DNA of 64,000 bases, taken from NCBI RefSeq assembly GCF_014084125.1, contig NZ_CP048405.1, positions 6,138,001 to 6,202,000 on the forward strand, read 5' to 3'. Below, piece after piece: positions 47,392 to 56,141 of the stretch. Made by a program: the position numbers and the translations under genes. This DNA is from Streptacidiphilus sp. PB12-B1b. Its GTDB lineage: Bacteria > Actinomycetota > Actinomycetes > Streptomycetales > Streptomycetaceae. The notes under the pieces were generated by a model. It was not told the origin of the DNA. It did no database searches and saw only the letters and a list, made by a program, of their open reading frames with translations. The first letter of the stretch is position 1. Each line of letters starts with the position of its first letter.

Positions 47392-47895
47392 GTGCCCGAG
47401 CCAGGCACGCCGCCGGGCGGCACCGAACCGCGCGGCACCGAACCGCGCGGCACCGAACCGCGCGGCATCGACGGGCTGATCGAGCGGGAGCGCGCCCGGC
47501 TCGACCGGCTGACGCCGCAGCAGGCCGCCGAGGCGGTCCGGACGCACGGCGCGCTGCTGGTGGACATCCGCTACGCCGCGCTCCGCGACCGGGACGGCAC
47601 CATCCCCGGGGCGGTGATCGTCGAACGCAACGAGCTGGAGTGGCGGCTCGACCCGCGCGGCGACCACCGGCTGCCCGAGGCCACCGGGGACGACCTGTGG
47701 GCGGTGGTGGTCTGCAACGAGGGCTACGCCTCCAGCCTGGCCGCGCGCTCGCTGCACGCCCTCGGCCTGCACCGGGCCACCGACCTGGTCGGCGGCTTCC
47801 AGGCGTGGGCGGCGGCCGGGCTGCCGGTCACCGCCCCGGTGCCGGGAGCGCCGGTCCCGCTGTCCGCGCCGATCAGCGGCTGGTCTGCGAGCTGA
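47392..47895 (+). CDS. Rhodanese-like sulfurtransferase domain protein
   Basis: 167 residues. The rhodanese fold is recognised from LLVDIRYAALRDRDGTIPGA, the active-site loop VVVCNEGYASSLAARSL with the catalytic Cys (about residue 105), and DLVGGFQAWAAAGLPV. It probably handles sulfane sulfur from cysteine breakdown. The GTG start at eight bases from GAGGAG is preferred over one two codons earlier that overlaps the dioxygenase stop. Three perfect 15-bp tandem repeats encode a GTEPR run near the N-terminus. It is co-transcribed with the dioxygenase. Confidence 0.88.
   Translation: MPEPGTPPGGTEPRGTEPRGTEPRGIDGLIERERARLDRLTPQQAAEAVRTHGALLVDIRYAALRDRDGTIPGAVIVERNELEWRLDPRGDHRLPEATGDDLWAVVVCNEGYASSLAARSLHALGLHRATDLVGGFQAWAAAGLPVTAPVPGAPVPLSAPISGWSAS
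47419..47463 (+). repeat. Three perfect 15-bp tandem repeats in the rhodanese gene
   Basis: GGCACCGAACCGCGC is present three times head to tail and encodes GTEPR three times. The unit length is a multiple of three, so copy-number change would keep the frame. It lies in a variable N-terminal tail, not in the catalytic domain. Confidence 0.9.
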
Positions 47896-47958
47896 TCCGC
47901 CGGGCCGGGCCCGGCCTGGCGCCATGGCCAGGGCCTGGCACCGCCGGGGCGGTGCGGC

Positions 47959-49359
47959 TCAGCGGGCGAACTCCGTCGCCCGGCTCTCGCGTATCACCGT
48001 GATCCGGATCTGGCCCGGGTAGGTCAGCTCCTCCTCGACCTGCTTGGCCACGTCCCGCGCGATCACCTGCGCCTGCAGGTCGTCCACGGCGTCCGGGAGC
48101 ACCATCACCCGGACCTCGCGCCCGGCCTGCATGGCGAACACCTTGTGCACCCCCTGGTGGCCCCGGGCGATCGACTCCAGCCGCTCCAGCCGCCGCGTGT
48201 ACAGCTCCAGCGACTCCCGCCGCGCCCCCGGACGGCCGCCCGAGCAGGCGTCGGCCGCCTGCGTCAGCACCGCCTCCAGGGTCTGCGGCGCGACCTCGTT
48301 GTGATGCGCCTCTATCGCGTGCACCACGTCCTCGGACTCGCCGTAGCGCCGGGCCAGCTCGGCGCCGATCAGCGCATGGCTGCCCTCCACCTCGTGCGTC
48401 AGCGCCTTGCCGATGTCGTGCAGCAGGGTGCAGCGCCGCACCAGCGCGGCGTCGGCCCGCAGCTCCGCCGCCATCATCCCGGCGATGTGCGCCGACTCCA
48501 GCAGGTGCCCCAGGACGTTCTGCCCGTACGAGGTCCGGAAGCGCAACCGGCCCAGCAGCCGCACCAGTTCGGGGTGCATGTCGGTGATGCCGACCTGCTC
48601 CAGCGCGTCCTCCCCCGCGCGCGAGCAGACCCGCTCCACCTCGACCAGGCTGCGCTCGTACATCTCCTCGATCCGCAGCGGATGGATCCGGCCGTCCGAG
48701 ATCAGCGCCTCCAGCGTCAGCCGCCCCACCTCGCGGCGCACCGGGTCGAAGCAGGACAGCACCACCAGCTCCGGCGTCTCGTCGATCACCAGGTTCACCC
48801 CGGTGACCGCCTCGAACGAGCGGATGTTGCGGCCCTCGCGGCCGATGATCCGGCCCTTCATGTCGTCGCCGGGCAGCCGCACCGCGGTCACCACCGCATC
48901 CGCGGTCTGCTCGACCGCGACCCGCTGCACCGCCGTGGCGACGATCTCGCGCGCCCGGGACTCCGCCTCGGCCTGCGCCCGCGACTCGATCTCCCGCGCG
49001 CTGCGCACCGCCTCGCGCTTGGCCTGCTCCTCGATCGTCCGGACCAGCTCGGCGCGCGCGGCGGCGGCCGTCAGCCCGGCGATGCGCTCCAGTTCGAGCC
49101 GCCGCTCGGTCTCGGCGCGGGCCTGCTCGGCCCGCAGCTCCTCGCGCCGGCGGGCCAGCGCCGCCTGCGCCTCGGCCGTCTCGACGGCGCTCTCGCGCAA
49201 CCGCCGCTGCTCGGCATCGAGCATCGCCTCCCGCTCGGCGCCGCGCTGCTCACGGCGTTCGCACTCGGCGACCCGTTCGCGTGCACCGCGCAGCAGCAGC
49301 CAGCCCATCAGCAGCACGGCCACGAGGACGACCGTGCCCGCAGCAAGCGCGATCTCCAT
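47959..49359 (-). CDS. rny: Ribonuclease Y (membrane-anchored endoribonuclease)
   Basis: Initiates mRNA decay at the membrane. It has one N-terminal anchor (ALAAGTVVLVAVLLMGWLLL), a long coiled coil rich in Glu/Arg/Ala (about residues 30-140), a KH RNA-binding domain (GRIIGREGRNIRSFEAVTG, about residue 170) and the HD domain with LLHDIGKAL plus HAIEAHHNEV. About 466 residues, slightly shorter than Bacillus RNase Y. The ATG (MEIALAAG) precedes the anchor directly. It lies upstream of nothing on this strand and ends near the convergent rhodanese gene. recX-recA lie just upstream on the same strand. Confidence 0.9.
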   Translation of the reverse strand: MEIALAAGTVVLVAVLLMGWLLLRGARERVAECERREQRGAEREAMLDAEQRRLRESAVETAEAQAALARRREELRAEQARAETERRLELERIAGLTAAAARAELVRTIEEQAKREAVRSAREIESRAQAEAESRAREIVATAVQRVAVEQTADAVVTAVRLPGDDMKGRIIGREGRNIRSFEAVTGVNLVIDETPELVVLSCFDPVRREVGRLTLEALISDGRIHPLRIEEMYERSLVEVERVCSRAGEDALEQVGITDMHPELVRLLGRLRFRTSYGQNVLGHLLESAHIAGMMAAELRADAALVRRCTLLHDIGKALTHEVEGSHALIGAELARRYGESEDVVHAIEAHHNEVAPQTLEAVLTQAADACSGGRPGARRESLELYTRRLERLESIARGHQGVHKVFAMQAGREVRVMVLPDAVDDLQAQVIARDVAKQVEEELTYPGQIRITVIRESRATEFAR

Positions 49360-49511
49360 CGGCCATCCCCCTGCTTCGCTCCTCCAAGGGATCGCGGGCA
49401 TGCCGAAGGAACACATCCCAGCTCAGCAGCGCCCGCAGTGATCCCTCACTACGGGTGAGACTAGGTCCAGGTTACGAAACGGTCAAGATAACGACCCAAT
49501 CTGATCGACTG

Positions 49512-50264
49512 TTACCAGCCTTCTCCCAGGCCCTCGTCAGGCAGGCCCTCGTCAGGGTTCCCCTCCTCGTCCAGGGCCTGCCGGACCACCCGCAGCGCCA
49601 GGCCCTCGGAGTAGCCGCGCCGGGCGAGCATCCCGGCCAGCCGACGGATCCGCACCTGGCGGTCGAGGCCGGACGTCGAGCGCAGCTTGCGCTCCACCAG
49701 CGCCCGGGCCGTGGCCGCCTCCTGCTCGGGATCGAGCCGGGCGACCGCCTCGGCGACCACCGCGTTGTCCACGCCCCGGCTGCGCAGCTCGGTCGCCAGC
49801 GCTCGGCGGGCCAGCCCCCGGCCCCGGTGCCGGGACTCCACCCAGGCCCCGGCGAAGGCCGCGTCGTCGATCAGCCCGACCTCCTGGTAGCGGGAGAGCA
49901 CCTCGTCGGCGACCTCCTGCGGGATGTCGCGCTTGCGCAGCGCCTCGGCGAGCTGCCCCCTGGTCTTGGCCGACCCGGTGAGCAGCCGCAGGCAGATCGC
50001 CCGCGCCCGCTCCGCCGGATCGACCGGCCCCCGCGCCTCCGGCGGCGACTGCGGCTCCACCCGGCGCTCCGACCGCCACCCCGACCGAGGCTGTGACCGG
50101 CGCTCCGGCCGGGGCTCCGGCCCGGGCCGGTCGAAGCCGTCGGGCTCCTCGAAGCCCTCCGGCTCCTCGAAGCCGTCGTCTCCGTCGGCGGGGAGGGCGG
50201 TGAGCTCCTCCCCGCCGACGCCGTTGGCGCACCAGTCGAGCGGCCCCCAGGCGTCCTGTGCCAC
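49512..50264 (-). CDS. recX: Recombination regulator RecX
   Basis: Limits RecA filament growth. Three-helix repeats of the RecX fold appear in the C-terminal 160 residues: AICLRLLTGSAKTRGQLAEA, YQEVGLIDDAAFAGAWVESR and RGLARRALATELRSRGVD. The N-terminal 75 residues are acidic then Arg/Pro-rich, a common Streptomyces extension. It starts with GTG two bases after the recA stop, so the two are co-transcribed. The 3' end carries a small direct repeat (PDEGLPDEGLGEG). Confidence 0.94.
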   Translation of the reverse strand: MAQDAWGPLDWCANGVGGEELTALPADGDDGFEEPEGFEEPDGFDRPGPEPRPERRSQPRSGWRSERRVEPQSPPEARGPVDPAERARAICLRLLTGSAKTRGQLAEALRKRDIPQEVADEVLSRYQEVGLIDDAAFAGAWVESRHRGRGLARRALATELRSRGVDNAVVAEAVARLDPEQEAATARALVERKLRSTSGLDRQVRIRRLAGMLARRGYSEGLALRVVRQALDEEGNPDEGLPDEGLGEGW

Positions 50265-50266
50265 CG

Positions 50267-51442
<1,176 letters not shown>

Positions 51443-51554
51443 TGATTCCACCCTGGGGGTCTGTGCTGAGCGCTTCATCACCAAAGACGCTAGCGCGCGC
51501 CACTGACAATCGTCCCCGAAGGGGCCTGAGCCTGTGGATAACTCGCCGCCGCCC

Positions 51555-51574
51555 AGTATAAGGAACATCAGTTC
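51555..51574 (-). promoter_or_regulatory. recA promoter -10 with SOS box
   Basis: A LexA site read GAAC-TGAT-GTTC on the coding strand (51563-51574, flanked by TCGAAC on the left arm) lies just upstream of a perfect-looking -10, TATACT (51555-51560). LexA binding there would cover the spacer of the promoter. The -35 is weak. The transcript would have a leader of about 105 nt. Confidence 0.75.
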
Positions 51575-51630
51575 GAATCAGCGGCCGCCGACCGTCCGGA
51601 CCGCTCCGTGTCGGGCCCCGGCCCGGGCGA

Positions 51631-51825
51631 TCAGCGCTGCGAGGCGGGCAGATCCATGGCCGTGCACACCGCGCGCCAGACGTCCTTGGCCTCCCAGCCG
51701 GCGTCCAGGGCCTGCCACACGGTGCGTCCGCCCAGCTCGGTCATGACGTGGTCGCGGGCGAAGCTGTCGGCGTAGGAGGAGCCGAAGTGGTCGTTCATCT
51801 TCTTCCAGAACTCCGTCAGACGCAT
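51631..51825 (-). CDS. DUF3046 protein
   Basis: 64 residues: MRLTEFWKKMNDHFGSSYAD, the core FARDHVMTELGGRTVWQALD, and VWRAVCTAMDLP at the end, which is the DUF3046 signature. The protein is conserved next to recA in actinomycetes and its function is unknown. It is read in the same direction as recA and lies in front of the recA promoter. Length is that of the family. Confidence 0.9.
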   Translation of the reverse strand: MRLTEFWKKMNDHFGSSYADSFARDHVMTELGGRTVWQALDAGWEAKDVWRAVCTAMDLPASQR

Positions 51826-51862
51826 GGTCCGATGGTAGGCGAGCCCACGGACAGCCCGGCGG

Positions 51863-51985
51863 TCAGACCAGCCGGACCAGGGCGGTGACCACCACCGCCA
51901 CCAGCACCACGACCAGGAACGGCGCGCACCGCCACAGCGCCACCCCGGCGGCGGCCAGGCCGAGCGCGCGGGCGTCCAGGGTCAT
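51863..51985 (-). pseudogene. azlD: Truncated AzlD-like remnant (40 residues)
   Basis: MTLDARALGLAAAGVALWRC, then the hydrophobic APFLVVVLVAVVVTALVRLV. This resembles only the C-terminal third of AzlD, the small membrane subunit that works with AzlC to export branched-chain amino acids. From memory, Streptomyces normally have azlC-azlD next to the DUF3046 gene. Here azlC is absent and azlD is cut short, with the MFS gene beginning 43 bp away. An AGGAGGG lies four bases before the ATG, so a 40-residue membrane peptide could still be translated. I therefore call it a remnant, not proven inactive. Confidence 0.6.
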
Positions 51986-52028
51986 CGGCCCTCCTGCCTG
52001 CATCCTCGCACCGCTGCCGACAGGCCGG

Positions 52029-53651
52029 TCAGTGCGCGGGCACCGGCCGCGGACCGGCGTCGGCGCCGTCCTCGGAGCCGGCCAGCGCGCTGGCGTGCAG
52101 GTCGCTGCGGCGGATCAGCAGGAAGCCGATGACGGCGGCGACGGCGGCGATGCCGGCGCCGACCATCAGCACCTGGTCCAGGCTGTGGACGAAGGCGGTC
52201 CGGGCGGCCTCGGCCACCGGCCGGGCGATCCGCGCGGGCAGGGTGCGGGCGAGCTGGTCGCCGCCGCCGGAGGCCACCGCCCGGCCGGCGGCACGGGCCT
52301 GCGGGCCCAGCTCGCGCCCGGCCGCGGAGGCGGAGAACTGGCTGGTCACCCGGGACTGGAAGAGCGCGCCGAGCCCGGCGATGCCGATGGCGATGCCGAC
52401 CTGCTGGAAGGTCTCGCCCATGCCCGCCGCCATCCCGGCGCGGCCGGGCTCGACGACGGCGATGGAGAGCGAGGCCCGGGGCGGGTTGAACATGCCCATT
52501 CCGGCGCCGGTGACGATCATGCTGGGCAGCAGCGCCGTCCACGAGCTGTCGACGGTGACCAGCGAGACCAGGGCCAGCCCGGCGGCGATCAGCGTGAGCG
52601 ACACCCCGACCAGGATGCGCGGCGCGATCCGCACGGTGAGGCTGCCGGTGACGGCGGCGACCACGAACAGCGTCAGCGTCATCGGCAGGTAGCGCACGCC
52701 CGCCGTCAGCGGCGAGGCCCCGAGCACGTTCTGCATGTACGAGACCTGAAGGAAGATCGCCGACATCCCGGCGGCGTTGGAGAGCAGGGTGGCGGCGGAG
52801 ATGCCGTTGAAGGTGCGGATGCGGAACAGCGACAGGTCGAGCATGGCGTGCTCCCCGGCCCGGCGCTCGATGACGGCGAACAGCGCCAGCAGCGCCGCCG
52901 CGCCGGTGAACATGGCCAGGATCGGGGCGCTGGTCCAGCCCTGGTCCTCACCCCGCAGGAAGCCCAGGACCAGCAGGATCAGGGCGGTGGAGAAGGTGAC
53001 CAGCCCGGCCCGGTCGACCCGGTGCGCACCCGGCTCGACCGACTCCCGCAACCGCAGGCCGCCCAGGACCATGGCGACGATCCCGATCGGGACGTTGACC
53101 AGGAAGATCCACCGCCAGCTGAGCCCCTGGGTGAGGCTGCCGCCGATGAGCGGGCCGAAGGCGATGGCCAGCCCGGAGACGCCGCCGAAGACCCCGAAGG
53201 CCATGGCCCGGTCCTTGCCGCGGAACTCCTGTCCGAGCAGGGCCGGGCCGACCGCGAACAGCACGGCCGCGCCGACGCCCTGGGCGCCGCGGGCGAGGTT
53301 GAGCGCGAGGATGCCGGGGGCGGCGCCGGCCGCCAGCGAGGAGAGGGTGAAGATGGCGAATCCGGCGGTGAAGACGCGCTTGCGGCCCAGCCGGTCGGCC
53401 AGCGATCCGCCGGTGAGCAGGAAGGCGGCCAGGGTGAGCGCGTAGGCGTCCAGCACCCACTGCAGGTCGGAGAAGCCGGCGTGCAGGGCGGTGCGCAGGT
53501 CGGGCAGGGCGACGTTCACCACGGTGAGGTCGAGCATCAGCATGAAGGTGGCGATCGACACGATCGCCAGCGTCCACCAGCGGTTTCCGCTCGGTGCGGG
53601 GTCCGCCGGTACCGGCGGCCCGGCGGTCGTGGAGGTGGTGACGGCAGACAT
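52029..53651 (-). CDS. MFS drug exporter, DHA2 (14-helix) family
   Basis: 540 residues with about 14 membrane segments, beginning WWTLAIVSIATFMLMLDLTV. Family motifs are LDLTVVNVALPDLRTALH (motif D1), SDLQWVLDAYALTLAAFLL, GGSLADRLGRKRVF (motif A) and the glycine/proline-rich region GLAIAFGPLIGGSLTQGLSW (motif C). It is an antiporter pumping out drugs or dyes. The ATG (MSAVTTST) has AAGGGGA upstream. It is divergent from a TetR gene; two palindromes between them are the probable operators. It takes the place normally held by azlCD. Confidence 0.93.
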   Translation of the reverse strand: MSAVTTSTTAGPPVPADPAPSGNRWWTLAIVSIATFMLMLDLTVVNVALPDLRTALHAGFSDLQWVLDAYALTLAAFLLTGGSLADRLGRKRVFTAGFAIFTLSSLAAGAAPGILALNLARGAQGVGAAVLFAVGPALLGQEFRGKDRAMAFGVFGGVSGLAIAFGPLIGGSLTQGLSWRWIFLVNVPIGIVAMVLGGLRLRESVEPGAHRVDRAGLVTFSTALILLVLGFLRGEDQGWTSAPILAMFTGAAALLALFAVIERRAGEHAMLDLSLFRIRTFNGISAATLLSNAAGMSAIFLQVSYMQNVLGASPLTAGVRYLPMTLTLFVVAAVTGSLTVRIAPRILVGVSLTLIAAGLALVSLVTVDSSWTALLPSMIVTGAGMGMFNPPRASLSIAVVEPGRAGMAAGMGETFQQVGIAIGIAGLGALFQSRVTSQFSASAAGRELGPQARAAGRAVASGGGDQLARTLPARIARPVAEAARTAFVHSLDQVLMVGAGIAAVAAVIGFLLIRRSDLHASALAGSEDGADAGPRPVPAH

Positions 53652-53689
53652 GGCTGTCCCCTTAGAGGGTGCGTCGGCAGGAGGTGAAG

Positions 53690-53745
53690 AATGCGAGTCA
53701 ACGCTCGCATTCAGTGGGCCGAGAATACGAGTCATTGCTCGCATT
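53690..53745. promoter_or_regulatory. Paired TetR operators between the MFS exporter and tetR
   Basis: Two 22-bp dyads share the form AATxCGAG-N6-CTCGCATT. The first, at 53690-53711, is a perfect palindrome. The second, at 53724-53745, has one mismatch. Their starts are 34 bp apart, a little over three helical turns. They occupy the divergent promoter region, so one TetR dimer (or a pair) on each could repress both genes. Confidence 0.8.
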
Positions 53746-53813
53746 AGTCAATGCGCCTAGAATTGCGCCAGGCCCGAGGGGCCGGACCAGGGACGAGCGG
53801 GGGCAGGCGGCGG

Positions 53814-54476
53814 GTGGAGAGCGTGGCGCAGCAGGCGGAGACCGCGCGGACGGAGCGCCCCCAGGCCACGGCCGCCCCCCGGAAGCGCCAGGCGCGCGGC
53901 GAGCGCCGGATGGCGGAGCTGCTGCGCGCGGCGGGCGAGGTCTTCGCCCAGTCCGGCTACTCGGCCGCGACCACCAACGCCATCGCCGCCCGGGCGGGCG
54001 TCTCCCCCGGCACGCTCTACCAGTACTTCCCCAACAAGGACGCCATCGCCGACGCGGTCGCCGAGCAGTACACCACCGAGCTGCGCGCGGTCATGGACAG
54101 CGTCCTCGGCAGCGCCCCGCAGGGGATGCCGCTGCCCGAGCTGCTGGACGTGATCATCGACCCGCTGGTCGCGTTCCACATCGCCCACCCGGCCTGCATC
54201 GTGCTGTTCGTCGGCCCGGACTCGCCGCAGCACCTCACCGAGCTGCACCTGCCGCTGCACGCCGCCATGCTGGAGCGGATCGGGGCGCTGCTCGCCGTGC
54301 TGGCCCCGCAGCTCCCGGCCGAGCGGCTGCAGCGCTCTGCCGAGGTGGCGGTGCACATGTTCAAGGGCGTGATGCCGCTGGTGCTGGCCTCCGCGCCGCA
54401 GGACCGGCCGGCCTACGTCGCCGAGCTGAAGCTCACCTTCGAGGGCTACTTCGGCCTGCTGCTCGACCTGCCCTGA
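53814..54476 (+). CDS. TetR-family repressor of the adjacent MFS exporter
   Basis: About 220 residues. The TetR helix-turn-helix is GERRMAELLRAAGEVFAQSG, then SAATTNAIAARAGVSPGTLY and QYFPNKDAIADAVAEQY. The C-terminal ligand domain is helical. The start is uncertain: the GTG used here (VESVAQQ) or a GTG three codons later, both in a GGTGGAGAGC context; an ATG at 53751 lies next to the operators and gives a non-conserved extension. It is divergent from the exporter and should release its operators when a drug binds. Confidence 0.88.
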   Translation: MESVAQQAETARTERPQATAAPRKRQARGERRMAELLRAAGEVFAQSGYSAATTNAIAARAGVSPGTLYQYFPNKDAIADAVAEQYTTELRAVMDSVLGSAPQGMPLPELLDVIIDPLVAFHIAHPACIVLFVGPDSPQHLTELHLPLHAAMLERIGALLAVLAPQLPAERLQRSAEVAVHMFKGVMPLVLASAPQDRPAYVAELKLTFEGYFGLLLDLP

Positions 54477-54509
54477 CCGCCGCTCCCGTGGGCCCGCCCC
54501 GAGCCCGGC

Positions 54510-55985
54510 TCAGTGGCGCGGGACCTCGACCATCCCGTAGCCGAAGTACGCCCCGCCCAGGCAGTCCGGGCCGGTGAGCCGGCCGGAGGGGCAGTCCACC
54601 CGCAGCGCCGCGGCCTCCAGGTCGTGCGCCACCTCGGCGCTGCCCGCGCCGGGGTGCAGCGCCGCCTCGACCGCCGCCGCGCCGCTGACCGCGGCCGCCG
54701 CCATGGACGTCCCGGCCAGTGCCGCGTAGCCGCCGCCGGGCCAGTCGGAGACCACGGCCTGGCCCGGGCCGCCGTCCGGGTCGCCGCCGGGGGCGGCCAA
54801 CTGCACCTGTCCGGCACCCCAGTTGGAGTATCCGGCCAGGTTGCCGTCGCGGTCCACGGCGGTCACGTCCAGCACCCCGGGCAGCCCGCCGGGCAGCCGG
54901 ATGCACTCCGGGCCCAGGTGGCGGACGGACGGCCGGACGCTGTCCGCGTGGTCGTTGGGGCTGCGGTCGTCGGTGCGGGCCGCGCCCAGGTTCTGCGCGT
55001 CGTTCCCGGCCGAGGCGACCACGACCGCGCCCCGGCCCTGGGCGTAGCCGACGGCCCGGCCGACGGCGGCGATGATGGCCGCCTGGTCGGCGTTCTCCGG
55101 GCAGTTGTACTTCCACGGGTCGGCGAAGTAGCTGTCGTTGATCACCCGGGCGCCGTGGTCGGCGGCCCACAGGAAGCCGCAGACCATGTTCTCGCCGTAG
55201 TACTGCCCGACGCCGCCGAGCAGCCGGACCGCCGCGATCCGCACGCCCGGCGCGATCCCGGCCACCCCGTCGCCAGGGCGGTCGGCGGCGATGATGCCGC
55301 TGACGTGGGTGCCGTGGCCGCTCTCGCCCACCGCCGGGTCGGGCCGCCAGGCGCCCGGGCTGGTGTCCGGGGCACCGGTCGCGCAGGAGGCGGAGCGGCT
55401 GGGATCGACGGCGGCGCGCAGGTCCGGATGGGTGTCGTCGACGCCCGAGTCGAGCACGGCGACGACGGTGTCGTGCAGCTGGGCGCGGTCGGCCGAGGCC
55501 CCGCCCATCATCCGCAGGCCCCACTGCGGGCGTCCGTGCGGATCGGCGGCGGCGGGCACGTCGTCGGCCGGGAGCAGCGGCGCGGGCCTGCCGTCGGCGG
55601 ACCGGCGCGGCACCCCGGGCGCGGGCAGCCGCGCCCAGGCCCGGCCCTGCGGTTCGGGCAGCGGGACGGTGTGGCTGGCCCCGGCGGCGGCGATGTCGGG
55701 CTGGGCGCGCAGCCGGGTGACGAAGCCGGCGCCGGGGCCGTCCGCGAGCACCACGCCGATCTGCGGGTAGGTCCGGGCGACCCGGCCGCCGGCGGCCTGG
55801 ACGGCGGCCTGTGCGGCGGGAATGCCGGCCGGGCCGTCCTCGCGGGCGACCACCAGGTAGGGCAGGTAGGCGCGGGCGGTGCCGCCGATGTACGGCACGG
55901 CGCCGCTGAGCAGGAGCACCGCCAGCACCAGCACGATCCCGCAGCGGGCGAGCGGAAGGGAGTGGCTTCGCTGACTGGGCCGCAC
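54510..55985 (-). CDS. Secreted or membrane-bound subtilisin-like serine protease (S8)
   Basis: 491 residues with an N-terminal signal/anchor (GIVLVLAVLLLSGAVPYIGG). A pro-region runs to about residue 150. The catalytic triad is Asp in VAVLDSGVDDTHPDL (about residue 176), His in GHGTHVSGIIAA (about residue 224) and Ser in LAGTSMAAAAVSG (about residue 430). No C-terminal membrane segment is seen, so it differs from mycosins and is probably released or held by the N-terminus. The GTG start has GGAGGCG upstream. It is divergent from lhr across an AT-rich palindrome. Confidence 0.9.
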   Translation of the reverse strand: MRPSQRSHSLPLARCGIVLVLAVLLLSGAVPYIGGTARAYLPYLVVAREDGPAGIPAAQAAVQAAGGRVARTYPQIGVVLADGPGAGFVTRLRAQPDIAAAGASHTVPLPEPQGRAWARLPAPGVPRRSADGRPAPLLPADDVPAAADPHGRPQWGLRMMGGASADRAQLHDTVVAVLDSGVDDTHPDLRAAVDPSRSASCATGAPDTSPGAWRPDPAVGESGHGTHVSGIIAADRPGDGVAGIAPGVRIAAVRLLGGVGQYYGENMVCGFLWAADHGARVINDSYFADPWKYNCPENADQAAIIAAVGRAVGYAQGRGAVVVASAGNDAQNLGAARTDDRSPNDHADSVRPSVRHLGPECIRLPGGLPGVLDVTAVDRDGNLAGYSNWGAGQVQLAAPGGDPDGGPGQAVVSDWPGGGYAALAGTSMAAAAVSGAAAVEAALHPGAGSAEVAHDLEAAALRVDCPSGRLTGPDCLGGAYFGYGMVEVPRH

Positions 55986-56034
55986 TCACGCCTCCACTGC
56001 TCGGGAACCCGCGGGACTCCCGACCCAGGCCGGG

Positions 56035-56049
56035 ATATTCATACAATAT
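56035..56049. promoter_or_regulatory. AT-rich palindrome between the protease gene and lhr
   Basis: ATATT-CATAC-AATAT is a perfect inverted repeat and one of the most A/T-rich spots in the window. It lies about 50 bp upstream of the protease gene and may be part of its promoter or an operator. Confidence 0.4.
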
Positions 56050-56141
56050 GGGTGGATATGTGATCACGCTCGCGCTTGCCGCCGCCCGGTACCGCCGCAG
56101 TCGCCCGGTCAGCAGTCGCCTTGTCAGTGGTGCGGTGCACC

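Noticed and set aside
48145-49458. Leu/His/Arg-rich 437-codon frame opposite rny
   Set aside because: Shadow of ribonuclease Y, whose KH and HD motifs on the other strand are complete.
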